From Paraflavitalea pollutisoli (lineage in GTDB: Bacteria > Bacteroidota > Bacteroidia > Chitinophagales > Chitinophagaceae): a DNA stretch of 64,000 nucleotides. The position numbers and the translations under genes were made by a program. Position 1 is the stretch's first letter. The number at the start of each line of letters is the position of its first letter. Below the pieces are notes generated by a model that was given only the letters and a program-made list of their open reading frames with translations, had not been told where the DNA came from and searched no databases. The stretch covers positions 1,549,949-1,613,948 of the forward strand of contig NZ_JARKMX010000008.1 of NCBI RefSeq assembly GCF_029360705.1. The letters run 5' to 3'. Positions 19,459 to 28,613 of the stretch are shown here, in pieces.

Positions 19459-21610
19459 AAAACCCTTTCTTCCCATTCCCCACACCACCACCGGTAAACT
19501 TCGGCGTGAAGTTCATATTGGTGAAAGTGAAGCAATAGATATCGGCAATACCTTCCAGCGCCTTGGCCATATTGCTGGCGCCATGGCCCGAGTTGGTGTC
19601 GATACGGATCATCACCGGATTAGCGCCCTTGTGCATGGCCTGCAGCATCGCCGCATACTTGAACGAATGCGCCGGCACCACCCGGTCATCGTGATCTGCC
19701 GTGGTGATCAGGGTAGCCGGATAATTCACACCCGCCTTCAGGTTGTGCAAGGGCGAATAAGCATAGAGATTCTTGAAATCGGCTGCGCTGTCGCTGCTAC
19801 CGTATTCCGCGATCCAGTTCCACCCGATGGTGAACTTGTGAAAGCGCAACATGTCCATCACACCGACTTGCGGTATGGCCACCTTAAACAGGTCGGGCCG
19901 TTGGTTGGCCACCGCTCCTACGAGCAAGCCACCATTGGAGCCTCCCCTTATCGCCAACCGCTGTTTGGAGGTATATTTCTCTTTGATCAGGTATTCACCT
20001 GCTGCGATAAAATCATCAAATACGTTCTGTTTCTTTTGTAACATACCGGCCTCATGCCAGGACTCGCCATACTCCGACCCACCACGCAGGTTGGCCACAG
20101 CATACACTGCCCCCTGTTCGATCCAGGGAATCAGCGTGCTGGAGAACGACGGTTGCATACTGATGTTGAAACCGCCATAAGCGTATAGCATGGTGGGGTT
20201 GTTGCCATCCAGTTTCAGTCCTTTTTTATGGACAATGAACATCGGGATCTTCGTACCGTCCTTGCTGGTATAGAACACCTGCTTGGTTTCGTAATCTTCC
20301 GGGTTGAAAGCTACTTCCGGACGACGGAATACCGAACTGGTGCCGGTCGCGATCTCGTATTTATAGATCGTTGGCGGAAACGTGAAAGAAGTATAGGTAT
20401 AGAAAAAGTATTTATCATCCTGCAAGCCGCCAAAACCACCAACCGTGCCGATACCAGGCAACTTGATCTCGCGGATCAGCTTACCAGCGTAATCGTGTTC
20501 ATACACACGGCTGGCTACGTCTTTCAGGTAACTTACATACAGTCTGCCGCCGGCGGTACCAACACCTTGAATAGGCTCTTTGGCTTCCGGAATGATCACC
20601 TTCCAATTGGATTTGGCAGGACTGGCCGGATCAAACAACACCACTTTATTGTTCTCCGCACCGTCGTTGGTAGAGAGTAAAATTTTATCGCCCTCATTGT
20701 CGACAGGGCTGTAGCTGTACTTGCCAACTTCCGCCACAATGGGTTTGAACCGGTTGTCTCCACTCTTGCTGTCGCGGTAATAAAGTGCGTTACCATCAAA
20801 TCCTTTCCCGCGGTCGCTGATGGAGAGATAGGCAAACCGCTCGTCTTCACTCGTACTGAGGAAATGAAAGCGCTGGGGATTGGCCTTGTCTTCATATACC
20901 AGCTCATCCTTGTCCTGGCTGGTGCCGATGGTATGGTACCACACCTGGTGATTTTCATTCTTCGACGACAATTCTTTGCCCGCTTCGGGTGCCGGGTAGC
21001 GGCTGTAGTAAAACCCGTTGCCTTGCCATTCTGCGCCCGATACCTTCACCCACTCGATCGAATCTGTCAGGTCTTTGTTGGTGGCCATATCCCGGACATA
21101 CAGCGTGCGCCAGTCGGATCCGCCTTTTGAAATACCCCATACAGCGTAACGTCCGTCCTTCGACAGGTTGAATACGGCCAGCTGGGTAGTACCCTCCGCC
21201 GATAACTTGTTGGGGTCCATGACCAGTTCGGGCACCGCGTCCAGCCCTTTTTGGCGGTACAACACTGCCTGGTTCTGGAGGCCATCGTTCTTATAAAAAT
21301 AGAAATAGTCTCCTTTGCGGTTGGGCGCCGAATATTTGGGGTAATTGGCCAGGTCTTCCAGCCTTTTCTTCATTTGCGCCCGGTAAGGGATCTTGTTCAG
21401 GTAATCGAAGGTCACCTTGTTCTGGGCCTCTACCCAGGCCTTTGTTTCTGCACTGTTGTCATCCTCCAGCCATCGGTACGGATCGGCAACTTTAACACCA
21501 TGGTAGTCATCAACCTGGTCCGATTTCCGGGAATTGGGATAGCTGGTCTGGGCTATCAGATCGCTGCTCGCTAATAAACTCATAATCGGTAATATATAGC
21601 TTTTAATCAT
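19457..21610 (-). CDS. Prolyl oligopeptidase, S9A, exported
   Basis: A 717-residue serine peptidase that cleaves short peptides after proline. After a signal-like start (MIKSYILPIMSLLASSDLIAQ) comes the N-terminal motif DPYRWLED, the seven-bladed propeller (about residues 80-430), and the alpha/beta-hydrolase domain. S558 in RGGSNGGLL is the nucleophile, DHDDRVVP supplies the aspartate and NSGHGAS the histidine. Length matches the family (about 700). Its stop codon abuts a period-8 repeat. It appears to be monocistronic, with about 170 nt between it and the divergent phosphofructokinase gene. Confidence 0.93.
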   Translation of the reverse strand: MIKSYILPIMSLLASSDLIAQTSYPNSRKSDQVDDYHGVKVADPYRWLEDDNSAETKAWVEAQNKVTFDYLNKIPYRAQMKKRLEDLANYPKYSAPNRKGDYFYFYKNDGLQNQAVLYRQKGLDAVPELVMDPNKLSAEGTTQLAVFNLSKDGRYAVWGISKGGSDWRTLYVRDMATNKDLTDSIEWVKVSGAEWQGNGFYYSRYPAPEAGKELSSKNENHQVWYHTIGTSQDKDELVYEDKANPQRFHFLSTSEDERFAYLSISDRGKGFDGNALYYRDSKSGDNRFKPIVAEVGKYSYSPVDNEGDKILLSTNDGAENNKVVLFDPASPAKSNWKVIIPEAKEPIQGVGTAGGRLYVSYLKDVASRVYEHDYAGKLIREIKLPGIGTVGGFGGLQDDKYFFYTYTSFTFPPTIYKYEIATGTSSVFRRPEVAFNPEDYETKQVFYTSKDGTKIPMFIVHKKGLKLDGNNPTMLYAYGGFNISMQPSFSSTLIPWIEQGAVYAVANLRGGSEYGESWHEAGMLQKKQNVFDDFIAAGEYLIKEKYTSKQRLAIRGGSNGGLLVGAVANQRPDLFKVAIPQVGVMDMLRFHKFTIGWNWIAEYGSSDSAADFKNLYAYSPLHNLKAGVNYPATLITTADHDDRVVPAHSFKYAAMLQAMHKGANPVMIRIDTNSGHGASNMAKALEGIADIYCFTFTNMNFTPKFTGGGVGNGKKGF

Positions 21611-21783
21611 ATCACACGGTTTGTTATGGCAAGATTACTGATTTTCAGACATCAACGACCACCGTTCGTGTATCAAACTAAAAACCTTATTTTTGGGCCG
21701 ATTTTGAAAAAGACGCGCTGATTATCAATATATCTTGCATTATTTTCGAGATTTTCTTAAAAAATAACTAACAGCACACATTC

Positions 21784-22767
21784 ATGGCACAAAAGGTGAC
21801 AAAAATCGGTGTTCTTACTTCGGGTGGTGATGCGCCCGGTATGAACGCCGCTGTTCGCGCCGTTGTAAGAACGGGTATCTATTACGGTTTGGAAGTATTT
21901 GGAATTATGCGCGGTTATACCGGCATGGTGGAAAATGATATTATCCCGATGCATTCCCGCAGCGTGGCCAACATCATTCAACGCGGAGGCACTATCCTGA
22001 AAACTGCCCGTTGCAAAGAATTTCTGACCAAGGAAGGCCGCCAGAAAGCATACGACAACCTGAAAGCCCTCGGTATCGACGGTCTCGTGATCATTGGCGG
22101 CGACGGATCATTCCGTGGCGCTGATGTATTCAGCCGCGAATTCGACATTCCCTGTATCGGTATCCCCGGTACCATCGATAAAGACATTGCCGGTACCGAT
22201 TTCACCATCGGTTTCGACACCGCCGTCAACACTGCCGTAGAATCGATCGACAAGATCCGTGATACGGCCGACGCACACGACCGCCTCTTCGTTATTGAAG
22301 TAATGGGCCGCGATGCAGGTTATATTGCCCTGCACAGTGGTATCGCTACCGGTGCAGAGCACATCCTGATCCCCGAGCGCAAAACCGATATGGAACACCT
22401 GATCGAATCGCTCCAGGAAAAAGAGCGCCGGAAGAAACTGGTGAACATGGTGGTGGTAGCAGAAGGTGATGAGTTTGGTGGTGGCGAAACAGTAACCGCC
22501 CTGGTGAAAGAACGCCTGCCCAATATCGACACCCGCCTCTGTATCCTCGGACACATTCAGCGTGGTGGTGCCCCCACCTGTCTCGACCGCCTCATCGCCA
22601 GCCGTATGGGTTATGGCGCTGTAGAATGCCTGATGGAAGGCCGTCACAACGTGATGGTGGGCATCCTCAACAACCGCATGCAGTATACCCTGCTTGAAAA
22701 AGCAGTCAAGTCGAAGCAGAAGATCAGCGAAGAATGGATGAAGATCGTGAAGATCTTAGCCAGCTAA
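21784..22767 (+). CDS. pfkA: ATP-dependent 6-phosphofructokinase
   Basis: A 327-residue PfkA. The opening GGDAPGMNAAVRAVVRTG binds the nucleotide, and GGDGSFRGA near residue 105 has the glycine typical of ATP-dependent rather than pyrophosphate-dependent enzymes. The catalytic segment is GTIDKDIAGTD near 127, and VEVMGR-like VIEVMGRDAG near 171 forms the substrate site. It phosphorylates fructose 6-phosphate to the 1,6-bisphosphate. Pyruvate kinase follows 125 nt downstream on the same strand, so the two irreversible glycolytic steps are paired, although the gap leaves room for a separate promoter. Confidence 0.95.
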   Translation: MAQKVTKIGVLTSGGDAPGMNAAVRAVVRTGIYYGLEVFGIMRGYTGMVENDIIPMHSRSVANIIQRGGTILKTARCKEFLTKEGRQKAYDNLKALGIDGLVIIGGDGSFRGADVFSREFDIPCIGIPGTIDKDIAGTDFTIGFDTAVNTAVESIDKIRDTADAHDRLFVIEVMGRDAGYIALHSGIATGAEHILIPERKTDMEHLIESLQEKERRKKLVNMVVVAEGDEFGGGETVTALVKERLPNIDTRLCILGHIQRGGAPTCLDRLIASRMGYGAVECLMEGRHNVMVGILNNRMQYTLLEKAVKSKQKISEEWMKIVKILAS

Positions 22768-22892
22768 ATCGAATGAGTTTAATCATTTTGGTGGCAATTC
22801 GTGTACCTTCGCCGCCTTTACCGGTTAGCCTGCTATTGTTGCGCTTTTTGGTAATATGAAACAAGAATAGAAATCACGTAATCCCAATAAAC

Positions 22893-24386
22893 ATGGCCAG
22901 AGATCTTTCGAAATACCTGCACAATGAAATGGATAAAAAAGCCGGTATTGAACACATCAACCACCGCACCAAGATTGTAGCCACCGTAGGCCCCGCTTGC
23001 GATACGTACGAGAAATTGCTGGAACTGGTAAAAGCTGGGGTTAACATCTTCCGTCTCAACTTCTCTCATGGCACCCATGAGAACAAAGCTGAGATCATTG
23101 CCCACATCAAAGAGATCAATCGTAGAGAACCCTATAATATTGCCATCCTGGCCGACCTGCAAGGGCCCAAGCTGCGTGTTGGTGAGATCGAGAACGGCGC
23201 CCTGCCCATCGCTCCCGGCGATATCCTCACCTTTACCTCCAAAGAAAAGGTAGTAGGCACCAAAGAGAAGATCTATGTTTCTTACCCCAACCTGCACGAA
23301 GATGTGAAAGTGGGCAACAAGATCATGATCGACGACGGTAAGCTTGAAGTGGTGGTAGTTGATATCACCAAAGAAGGCGACGTAAAAGTGCAGGTTACCT
23401 ATGGCGGTACTCTCCTTCCCAAAAAAGGCGTGAACCTGCCCGATACAGAAATATCACTGCCCGCCATGACCGAGAAAGACCTCGTCGATCTCGAGTTCAT
23501 CATCAAGCAGGAAGTAGAATGGATCGCCCTCTCCTTCGTACGCAAGGCCGAAGACATCGTTGACCTCAAGCGCCGCCTCGCCGAAGCCAAGAGCAAATCC
23601 AAAGTGATCGCCAAGATCGAAATGCCTTCAGCCCTCGTCGACCTGCGCAACATCGTGGTAGAGTCCGACGGTGTGATGGTAGCGCGTGGTGACCTCGGTG
23701 TCGAGCTGCCGGTAGAAAAAGTACCGATGGCACAACGTGATATCATCCGCAAATGTATTCACCGCGCCAAGCCCGTGATCGTAGCCACCCAGATGATGGA
23801 GTCTATGATCGACCGCGTAAAGCCCAACCGCAGTGAGATCACCGACGTGGCCAACGCCGTATTGGAAGGTGCAGACGCCGTAATGCTGAGCGGTGAAACA
23901 GCCACCGGCAAACACCCTGCCCTGGTGGTAGAAACCATGCGCAAGATCATTCTCGAAGTAGAAAGAACAGAATACCGCTACAACCGCGAAGAAGACCTGA
24001 AGCCACAGCCTCACTCTCCTTCGTTCCTCAGTGACGCCGTTTGTTACAATGCCTGTAAACTCGCCAACGATACCCATGCAGACGCCCTCGTAGGGATGAC
24101 GCAAAGTGGTTACACGGCTTTTGTGCTCAGCAGCTTCCGCCCCAAATCACTGCTCTATGTATTTACCAAGGAAAAAACCCTGGTCAATCAATTGAGTCTG
24201 AGCTGGGGTGTACGCGCCTTCTTCTACGACGAAGAAGAGAGCCTGGACGATATCATCTTCGACCAGATCAACATCCTGAAAGAACGCGGCTTCATCAAGC
24301 CCGGTAGCGTGGTGGTCAACACTGGTAGCGTGCCCGTACACCTGCACCTGCCTACCAATACCCTCAAGATCACCAAAGTCGAATAA
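22893..24386 (+). CDS. pyk: Pyruvate kinase
   Basis: A 497-residue enzyme converting phosphoenolpyruvate and ADP to pyruvate and ATP. It starts with KIVATVGPACDTYEK and NIFRLNFSHG, the family's N-terminal signature. The active-site segment VIAKIEMPSALVDL and the VARGDLGVELP block follow, with a DAVMLSGETATGKHP signature near residue 330. The C-terminal domain from about 380 is the allosteric fold. An N-terminal extension of about 25 residues precedes the barrel. A GC-rich terminator lies about 26 nt after the stop. Confidence 0.95.
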   Translation: MARDLSKYLHNEMDKKAGIEHINHRTKIVATVGPACDTYEKLLELVKAGVNIFRLNFSHGTHENKAEIIAHIKEINRREPYNIAILADLQGPKLRVGEIENGALPIAPGDILTFTSKEKVVGTKEKIYVSYPNLHEDVKVGNKIMIDDGKLEVVVVDITKEGDVKVQVTYGGTLLPKKGVNLPDTEISLPAMTEKDLVDLEFIIKQEVEWIALSFVRKAEDIVDLKRRLAEAKSKSKVIAKIEMPSALVDLRNIVVESDGVMVARGDLGVELPVEKVPMAQRDIIRKCIHRAKPVIVATQMMESMIDRVKPNRSEITDVANAVLEGADAVMLSGETATGKHPALVVETMRKIILEVERTEYRYNREEDLKPQPHSPSFLSDAVCYNACKLANDTHADALVGMTQSGYTAFVLSSFRPKSLLYVFTKEKTLVNQLSLSWGVRAFFYDEEESLDDIIFDQINILKERGFIKPGSVVVNTGSVPVHLHLPTNTLKITKVE

Positions 24387-24412
24387 TCAACGGGCATGCC
24401 CTTACCATATCG

Positions 24413-24440
24413 AAGCCCGCCCTTCCCGGCGGGCTTTCTT
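24413..24440 (+). terminator. Terminator of pyk
   Basis: Perfect 9-bp stem AAGCCCGCC with GGCGGGCTT, followed by a short T-rich tail. Confidence 0.85.
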
Positions 24441-24460
24441 ATTTGCCCCTACATTAAATA

Positions 24461-24489
24461 AAAAAACGGGACTACCTTCCGGCGTCCCG
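24461..24489 (-). terminator. Terminator of the TonB-domain lipoprotein gene
   Basis: Stem CGGGAC (24467-24472) with GTCCCG (24484-24489). On the minus strand it is followed by a run of six T. It is convergent with the pyk terminator 20 bases away. Confidence 0.75.
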
Positions 24490-24535
24490 CTTCATTTTTC
24501 ATAGGTCAGTATTGTTAATAACCTGAAAGGCCTAT

Positions 24536-25222
24536 CTACTCGATGATCTGAAAACTGATCGGCATGTACATACGTGTCTTAACCGATTTACCCTTCACCT
24601 TACCAGGTGTCCAGTCGGGCATTTTGCTGATCACGTCGATGGCTTCCTGCTTCAAGGTATATTCAGTATTGTTTTCGTTCATGGCTTTTACGTCCATGAC
24701 ATTACCTTTTTCGTCGACTGTAAAAGCAATACGGATATCACCTTCCGCGCCTTGCTCGATGGCGTCTTCGGGATATTCGATATTGTCTTCTACGTAACGA
24801 CGCAGGGCATCTTCACCGCCCGGATACATAGGCGCTACATCTGCACGGGAGTAAACTCCATCTGCATCACGTACAGCGACAGATGTTTTCACGACCGGCA
24901 TGTCCTTCATATTGAGCGAGGCTTTGCCGCGTGTCCCTTTTTTCTTTGGCATTACATTGCTGTTATCTGTCCTTCTATCGGCACCTGGTACTACTGTATT
25001 GTCCATAGGGCGTTCAGAAGTATTATCCCCGGAATTGGGCGATTCATTGATGGCAGTACCTTGCGTACTATCCATGGTGGTCGCATCACCTGCAGGTGCT
25101 TCGCTATTGATAGGTCCATTATCATAACTGCTGTTATTACTTTGACATCCGATCAATAAACTACCGGCCACGATCGACAGTGCAGCAAACACCGATCTCC
25201 AATTATTCTGTGCGTAATTCAT
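24536..25222 (-). CDS. Lipoprotein with TonB C-terminal domain
   Basis: 228 residues. A lipoprotein signal (ALSIVAGSLLIGC, acceptor cysteine C26) is followed by a disordered Ser/Asn/Asp-rich linker to about residue 125. The TonB C-terminal fold then follows: MYPGGEDALRRYVEDNIEYP, ARGAEGDIRIAF-like sequence and DWTPGKVKGKSVKTRMYMP near the end. Canonical TonB is held in the inner membrane by an N-terminal helix and pairs with ExbB/ExbD. Here the anchor is replaced by a lipid, and no exbB or exbD is nearby. It may therefore be an envelope protein that reuses the domain rather than an energy transducer. It is monocistronic. Confidence 0.8.
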   Translation of the reverse strand: MNYAQNNWRSVFAALSIVAGSLLIGCQSNNSSYDNGPINSEAPAGDATTMDSTQGTAINESPNSGDNTSERPMDNTVVPGADRRTDNSNVMPKKKGTRGKASLNMKDMPVVKTSVAVRDADGVYSRADVAPMYPGGEDALRRYVEDNIEYPEDAIEQGAEGDIRIAFTVDEKGNVMDVKAMNENNTEYTLKQEAIDVISKMPDWTPGKVKGKSVKTRMYMPISFQIIE

Positions 25223-25378
25223 AACTAATGCTTTTTAGTGAACAATTGATCTTACTGCAATAGCTAAAAATACAGTGCCACGAACCGTTTTTTTTCAGCC
25301 TTTACTGCGCAAAAGGCGCATATTGGGGCGCAATTGGGTCAGTACGGGGTCTGGCATTATTTTTCGGTTTTCTTATTG

Positions 25379-25386
25379 TATTTTTG
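25379..25386 (+). promoter_or_regulatory. -7 element of the AraC-family gene
   Basis: TATTTTTG matches the Bacteroidota consensus TAnnTTTG and lies 15 nt before the ATG at 25402, predicting a very short leader. Confidence 0.55.
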
Positions 25387-25401
25387 GTACTGTAGTACAC
25401 T

Positions 25402-26250
25402 ATGGACATCTCTACATTCTATCCACAAAATGACACGCTCAGGAATTACATCGACTACTATTATTTCCTGAAGGCCGACTCGCCCGATTTCAAGACTACC
25501 TATTACGCATTTCCCAACACCGCAGTCCCGCTCAGCATCCATCGTTCCATACAATATGAGATCAAAGAACATGCAACGGCGGTGCAGGCCACCAAAGACG
25601 GAAAACCGGGCGCGCTACTGCAACGAAGTTTTCAGCAGCCCTTGCTGGTCAACCTGCAAGGTCCGGTCGACAAAGTAACCATCTGTTTTAACGCGGCTGG
25701 CATGGCTCCTTTTATCAGCCGACCTTTCAGCGAGATTGCCTCCGTCGATTCGCAGGCTTTTTCAGACTGGGATACACTACCCGCCTACCAACAACTATTA
25801 CAGGCCTTTTTTTCCACTGATGGGCATGAAGAAAGGGTAAAGCTGCTCGAAACTTTCCTGCTGTCCATTTGCCATCCCCAGGCAGAACATGCTCTGATTA
25901 GCAAAGCTGTAGCGATGCTGAGTGATTTTGAGGATCAATATTCCATCGAAAATGTTGCCGCTACCCTCAACCTCACCACCCGCTCCTTCAACCGGCTTTT
26001 TCACAAACACATGAGCATTTCGCCGGTGGCCTGGAAAAAGATCGCACGCTTCCGGCATTCGCTTAAAAACAAGCTCTTCAACGCCCAGTTCAAAAAGCTG
26101 ACCGAGATTGGTTACGACAGCAATTTCTACGACCAGTCTTACTTTATCAAAGTCTACAACAAACTGACGGGCTCCAACCCCGGCGCTTTCTTCAAGAGCA
26201 TCGAGAAACTGGCCGATGACCACCTCATCTTCCGGTTTGTGAAAGAATAG
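25402..26250 (+). CDS. AraC-family transcriptional regulator
   Basis: A 282-residue regulator. The N-terminal part (FYPQNDTLRNYIDYYYFLK, LLVNLQGP, ICFNAAGMAPFI) is the DUF6597-type sensor domain common in Bacteroidota AraC proteins. The C-terminal pair of helix-turn-helix motifs starts near residue 180: YSIENVAATLNLTTRSFNR and then LTEIGYDSNFYDQSYFIK with the family-typical F.K..G..P (KLTGSNPGAFFK). It is followed by two transcription units that share an 18-bp element overlapping the expected -33 region, which makes it their likely activator. The effector is unknown. Confidence 0.88.
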   Translation: MDISTFYPQNDTLRNYIDYYYFLKADSPDFKTTYYAFPNTAVPLSIHRSIQYEIKEHATAVQATKDGKPGALLQRSFQQPLLVNLQGPVDKVTICFNAAGMAPFISRPFSEIASVDSQAFSDWDTLPAYQQLLQAFFSTDGHEERVKLLETFLLSICHPQAEHALISKAVAMLSDFEDQYSIENVAATLNLTTRSFNRLFHKHMSISPVAWKKIARFRHSLKNKLFNAQFKKLTEIGYDSNFYDQSYFIKVYNKLTGSNPGAFFKSIEKLADDHLIFRFVKE

Positions 26251-26256
26251 CCCATT

Positions 26257-26301
26257 TGTCCGAAAAATACAATTCCACCGCACCAAGGGATAGTTACTTT
26301 G
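26257..26301 (+). promoter_or_regulatory. AraC-type box and promoter of the DUF6624-like gene
   Basis: TGTCCGAAAAATACAATT (26257-26274) is followed, 36 nt from its first base, by GTTACTTTG (26293-26301), a -7-like element. The same arrangement occurs at 27224-27268. The box occupies the region where an AraC activator would contact RNA polymerase. Confidence 0.65.
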
Positions 26302-26401
26302 TGTCCAACGACGCCGTATAGCCATGCCCTCCCCCGAGACACCCTCACTCCGACGCGGGCATCGTGTACCAATCGTATAGCCAATTACCAATTTCAACAG
26401 C

Positions 26402-27076
26402 ATGACAAAACAATTCTGGATCGTCTTACTGGCGCTGCTGAGTGCAGGAGCGCCCACCGCTTACAGTCAACCCCAAAAACGCACCTTCAACAAAGTATTG
26501 GCCGATTCGCTGCGTCGCATGACGATCGTAGACCAGGAAGCCGCCAACATTCGCCAGGGAAAGTACAAAGACTACACACTGGAAGCCTGGGATCATTTCA
26601 AAGACAGCGTATTCAAAACACATGCGCAAATCCTGGAGAAATTTTTTGACCAGCATGGCTACCCAGGCATCGATTTCGTGGGTAAAGAAGGTGAACATGA
26701 CTTCTGGCTGATGGTGCAGCACAGCGACCACAACCCCGCTTTTCAGGAAAAAGTACTCAACGCCATGCAAAAAGAGGTACAACGCAACAATGCCGATAAG
26801 AAGAACTTCGCGTACCTCACCGATCGGCTGTACCTGAATACCGGTCGCAAGCAGTTGTACGGTACGCAGGTAATTTATCGCAGAGATATCTGCCAGGCCT
26901 ATCCAAAGCCTACGGATGACAGTACCCATATCAACGACCGCCGCAAAGCTGTGGGGCTGCCCACAGTCGAGGAATACCTCAATTTGATGACCAATATGCA
27001 TTTTGAGATGAACAAAGCCAATATGGAAGAAAGAGGGATCAAAGGCCCCACGTTGTACACAGTACCCAAACAATAA
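26402..27076 (+). CDS. Exported DUF6624-like protein
   Basis: 224 residues with a signal peptide (MTKQFWIVLLALLSAGAPTAYSQ). The core reads HGYPGIDFVGKEGEHDFWLMVQHSDHNPAFQ near residue 80, then FAYLTDRLYLNTGRKQLYGTQ near 140. This order (H-G-P-G, W/L..QH.D, AYLTDR, YGTQ) is the pattern I associate with DUF6624, a family of unknown activity. The conserved histidines and aspartates could be catalytic, but that is a guess. It has its own AraC-type box and promoter upstream and its own terminator downstream, so it is regulated with, but transcribed apart from, the esterase-like genes. Confidence 0.7.
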   Translation: MTKQFWIVLLALLSAGAPTAYSQPQKRTFNKVLADSLRRMTIVDQEAANIRQGKYKDYTLEAWDHFKDSVFKTHAQILEKFFDQHGYPGIDFVGKEGEHDFWLMVQHSDHNPAFQEKVLNAMQKEVQRNNADKKNFAYLTDRLYLNTGRKQLYGTQVIYRRDICQAYPKPTDDSTHINDRRKAVGLPTVEEYLNLMTNMHFEMNKANMEERGIKGPTLYTVPKQ

Positions 27077-27129
27077 ATGTTGACAAGCAGCCCCCAGGCC
27101 TCCAGAGTGCGATGCAGCAGCACGATACC

Positions 27130-27153
27130 AGCCCCGGACAGCCGGGGCTTTTT
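27130..27153 (+). terminator. Terminator of the DUF6624-like gene
   Basis: Perfect 8-bp GC-rich stem AGCCCCGG with CCGGGGCT, 4-base loop and a run of five T. Confidence 0.9.
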
Positions 27154-27223
27154 CGTAGACCAAGATTTACTTCCGGGATAGCAGGAATGGGATTGTCCCA
27201 AGGTTTCCATTACCGTAGTAATC

Positions 27224-27268
27224 TGTCCGAAAATTACAATTATGCGATAACTGGTTCACGTTACTTTG
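27224..27268 (+). promoter_or_regulatory. AraC-type box and promoter of the esterase/TPR genes
   Basis: TGTCCGAAAATTACAATT (27224-27241) differs by one base from the box at 26257. GTTACTTTG starts 36 nt from its first base, exactly as in the other copy. The -7 lies 22 nt before the ATG at 27291. Confidence 0.68.
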
Positions 27269-27290
27269 CATACTGAGAAAACACCCCTTC

Positions 27291-28559
27291 ATGAACCATA
27301 GCACATCGAGAAGACTAGCTGGTTATTGCCTCTTATTCCTCCTGTTGCAGGCAGCACCCGCCAGCGCACAGTCCGTATCCATGTACCAGGCGCCCCTTCA
27401 ACTCAGGGTGCCTTCGCCCGCCATGAAAGACACGGAGACGGTAGAACTGATACTGCCCAAAGAATTAAGCACCAGCAAGCACAGGAAATATCCCGTGGTA
27501 TTCGTATTTGACAAGCAAAATAGGTTCATCTACCAAAACACCCTCAACAACATTGACTATACCACAGCGATGATGCGCATGCCGGCCTGCATCATCGTTG
27601 GCATTTCGTATACCGGGGCCAACCGCACGCCCCGCACCATGCCAGCCTACAATGGTACCCGCGGCAAAGCAGACGATATGCTGACCTTCCTGCTCGACGA
27701 ATTATTTCCCGTACTGCAGCAACAATACCAGGCGGCCAATTTCAAACTGTTGATCGGTCATTCCCGTACCGCTATCTTTTCCCAACACGCCATCATGGCA
27801 CGCCCGCGTGATATCAACGGCATCATCGCCAGCAGCGCCAGCCTGTTCGATTTCGGCAGTGCGCAGGAGCAGGTGATCTTTGAAAAAGGGCTCGATACCA
27901 TTGCCCGCCTGCCGCAGCAGCGCTTTTTTTATTTCTCCACCGGCGACTCCCTACTGAGTGGCTTGCCCGGCGGCGATGGCCATCAGGCAACTGTCACCAA
28001 ACTGGATCAATACCTGCGCGCGAAAAAACTACCCGCCAATTTTATCTGGAAAAGTTACTTTCACGCCAATGCCACCCATAACATGACACCGGGTCTTACC
28101 GTACCCGATGCGCTCAATAGCCTCTTCAGCCGTCATACGCTGACACTCAACAGAACATTCGCCAAACCGTTCACGACAGATACCGCCCAGCTACGGCAGT
28201 ACATACAGGAAGAACTAGCCGCCACATCGGACCTGTATGGCTACCCCGTGCAGGCCGATATTACATTCTACAATTCCCTCGCCAGCCATTACCTCTATGG
28301 CAAGCACCAACTGGGAGATAAGAAATACGAGCTGGCCAGATTCATCTGGCGGCAGGCTAGTCGCGCGTATCCGCAATTCGGAGCTTTTTACCTCAGCCTG
28401 GCAGAGTTGTACGAGCGGGAACACAACAGCGCCCAAGCCAAAGAGTGCCTCAACAAAGCCCTGCAATGCAACAATCCTTTTGTTACGGAAACAGAGCAAG
28501 CGGCAGAAAGAGCAGAGATCAGCAACAAGCTGGCTGCATTGGTCGGCAATAAACAATAA
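27291..28559 (+). CDS. Exported esterase-fold protein with C-terminal TPR-like repeats
   Basis: 422 residues with a signal peptide ending ASAQ near residue 27. Residues about 40-290 look like an esterase D/Fes-type alpha/beta hydrolase: VELILPKEL, YPVVFVFDKQNRF, CIIVGISYTGANRTPR, and a nucleophile elbow LLIGHSRTAIF with S158. The elbow ends in Thr where most family members have Gly (G-H-S-R-T), which is atypical. The C-terminal 100 residues contain two TPR-like helical pairs (YELARFIWRQASRAYP, FYLSLAELYEREHNSAQAKE). It precedes a second esterase/TPR gene by 54 nt and shares its AraC-type promoter. Substrate unknown; a siderophore-type or acyl/feruloyl ester is possible. Confidence 0.75.
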   Translation: MNHSTSRRLAGYCLLFLLLQAAPASAQSVSMYQAPLQLRVPSPAMKDTETVELILPKELSTSKHRKYPVVFVFDKQNRFIYQNTLNNIDYTTAMMRMPACIIVGISYTGANRTPRTMPAYNGTRGKADDMLTFLLDELFPVLQQQYQAANFKLLIGHSRTAIFSQHAIMARPRDINGIIASSASLFDFGSAQEQVIFEKGLDTIARLPQQRFFYFSTGDSLLSGLPGGDGHQATVTKLDQYLRAKKLPANFIWKSYFHANATHNMTPGLTVPDALNSLFSRHTLTLNRTFAKPFTTDTAQLRQYIQEELAATSDLYGYPVQADITFYNSLASHYLYGKHQLGDKKYELARFIWRQASRAYPQFGAFYLSLAELYEREHNSAQAKECLNKALQCNNPFVTETEQAAERAEISNKLAALVGNKQ

Positions 28560-28613
28560 ACAGCCGGAAAAACGGTACAGACCGGTAACCCGGCAGCAAC
28601 CATTTCAAGTAGT

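Noticed and set aside
24536-24800. Canonical energy-transducing TonB call
   Set aside because: The N-terminal membrane helix is replaced by a lipobox and no exbB/exbD is nearby, so only the C-terminal domain is called.
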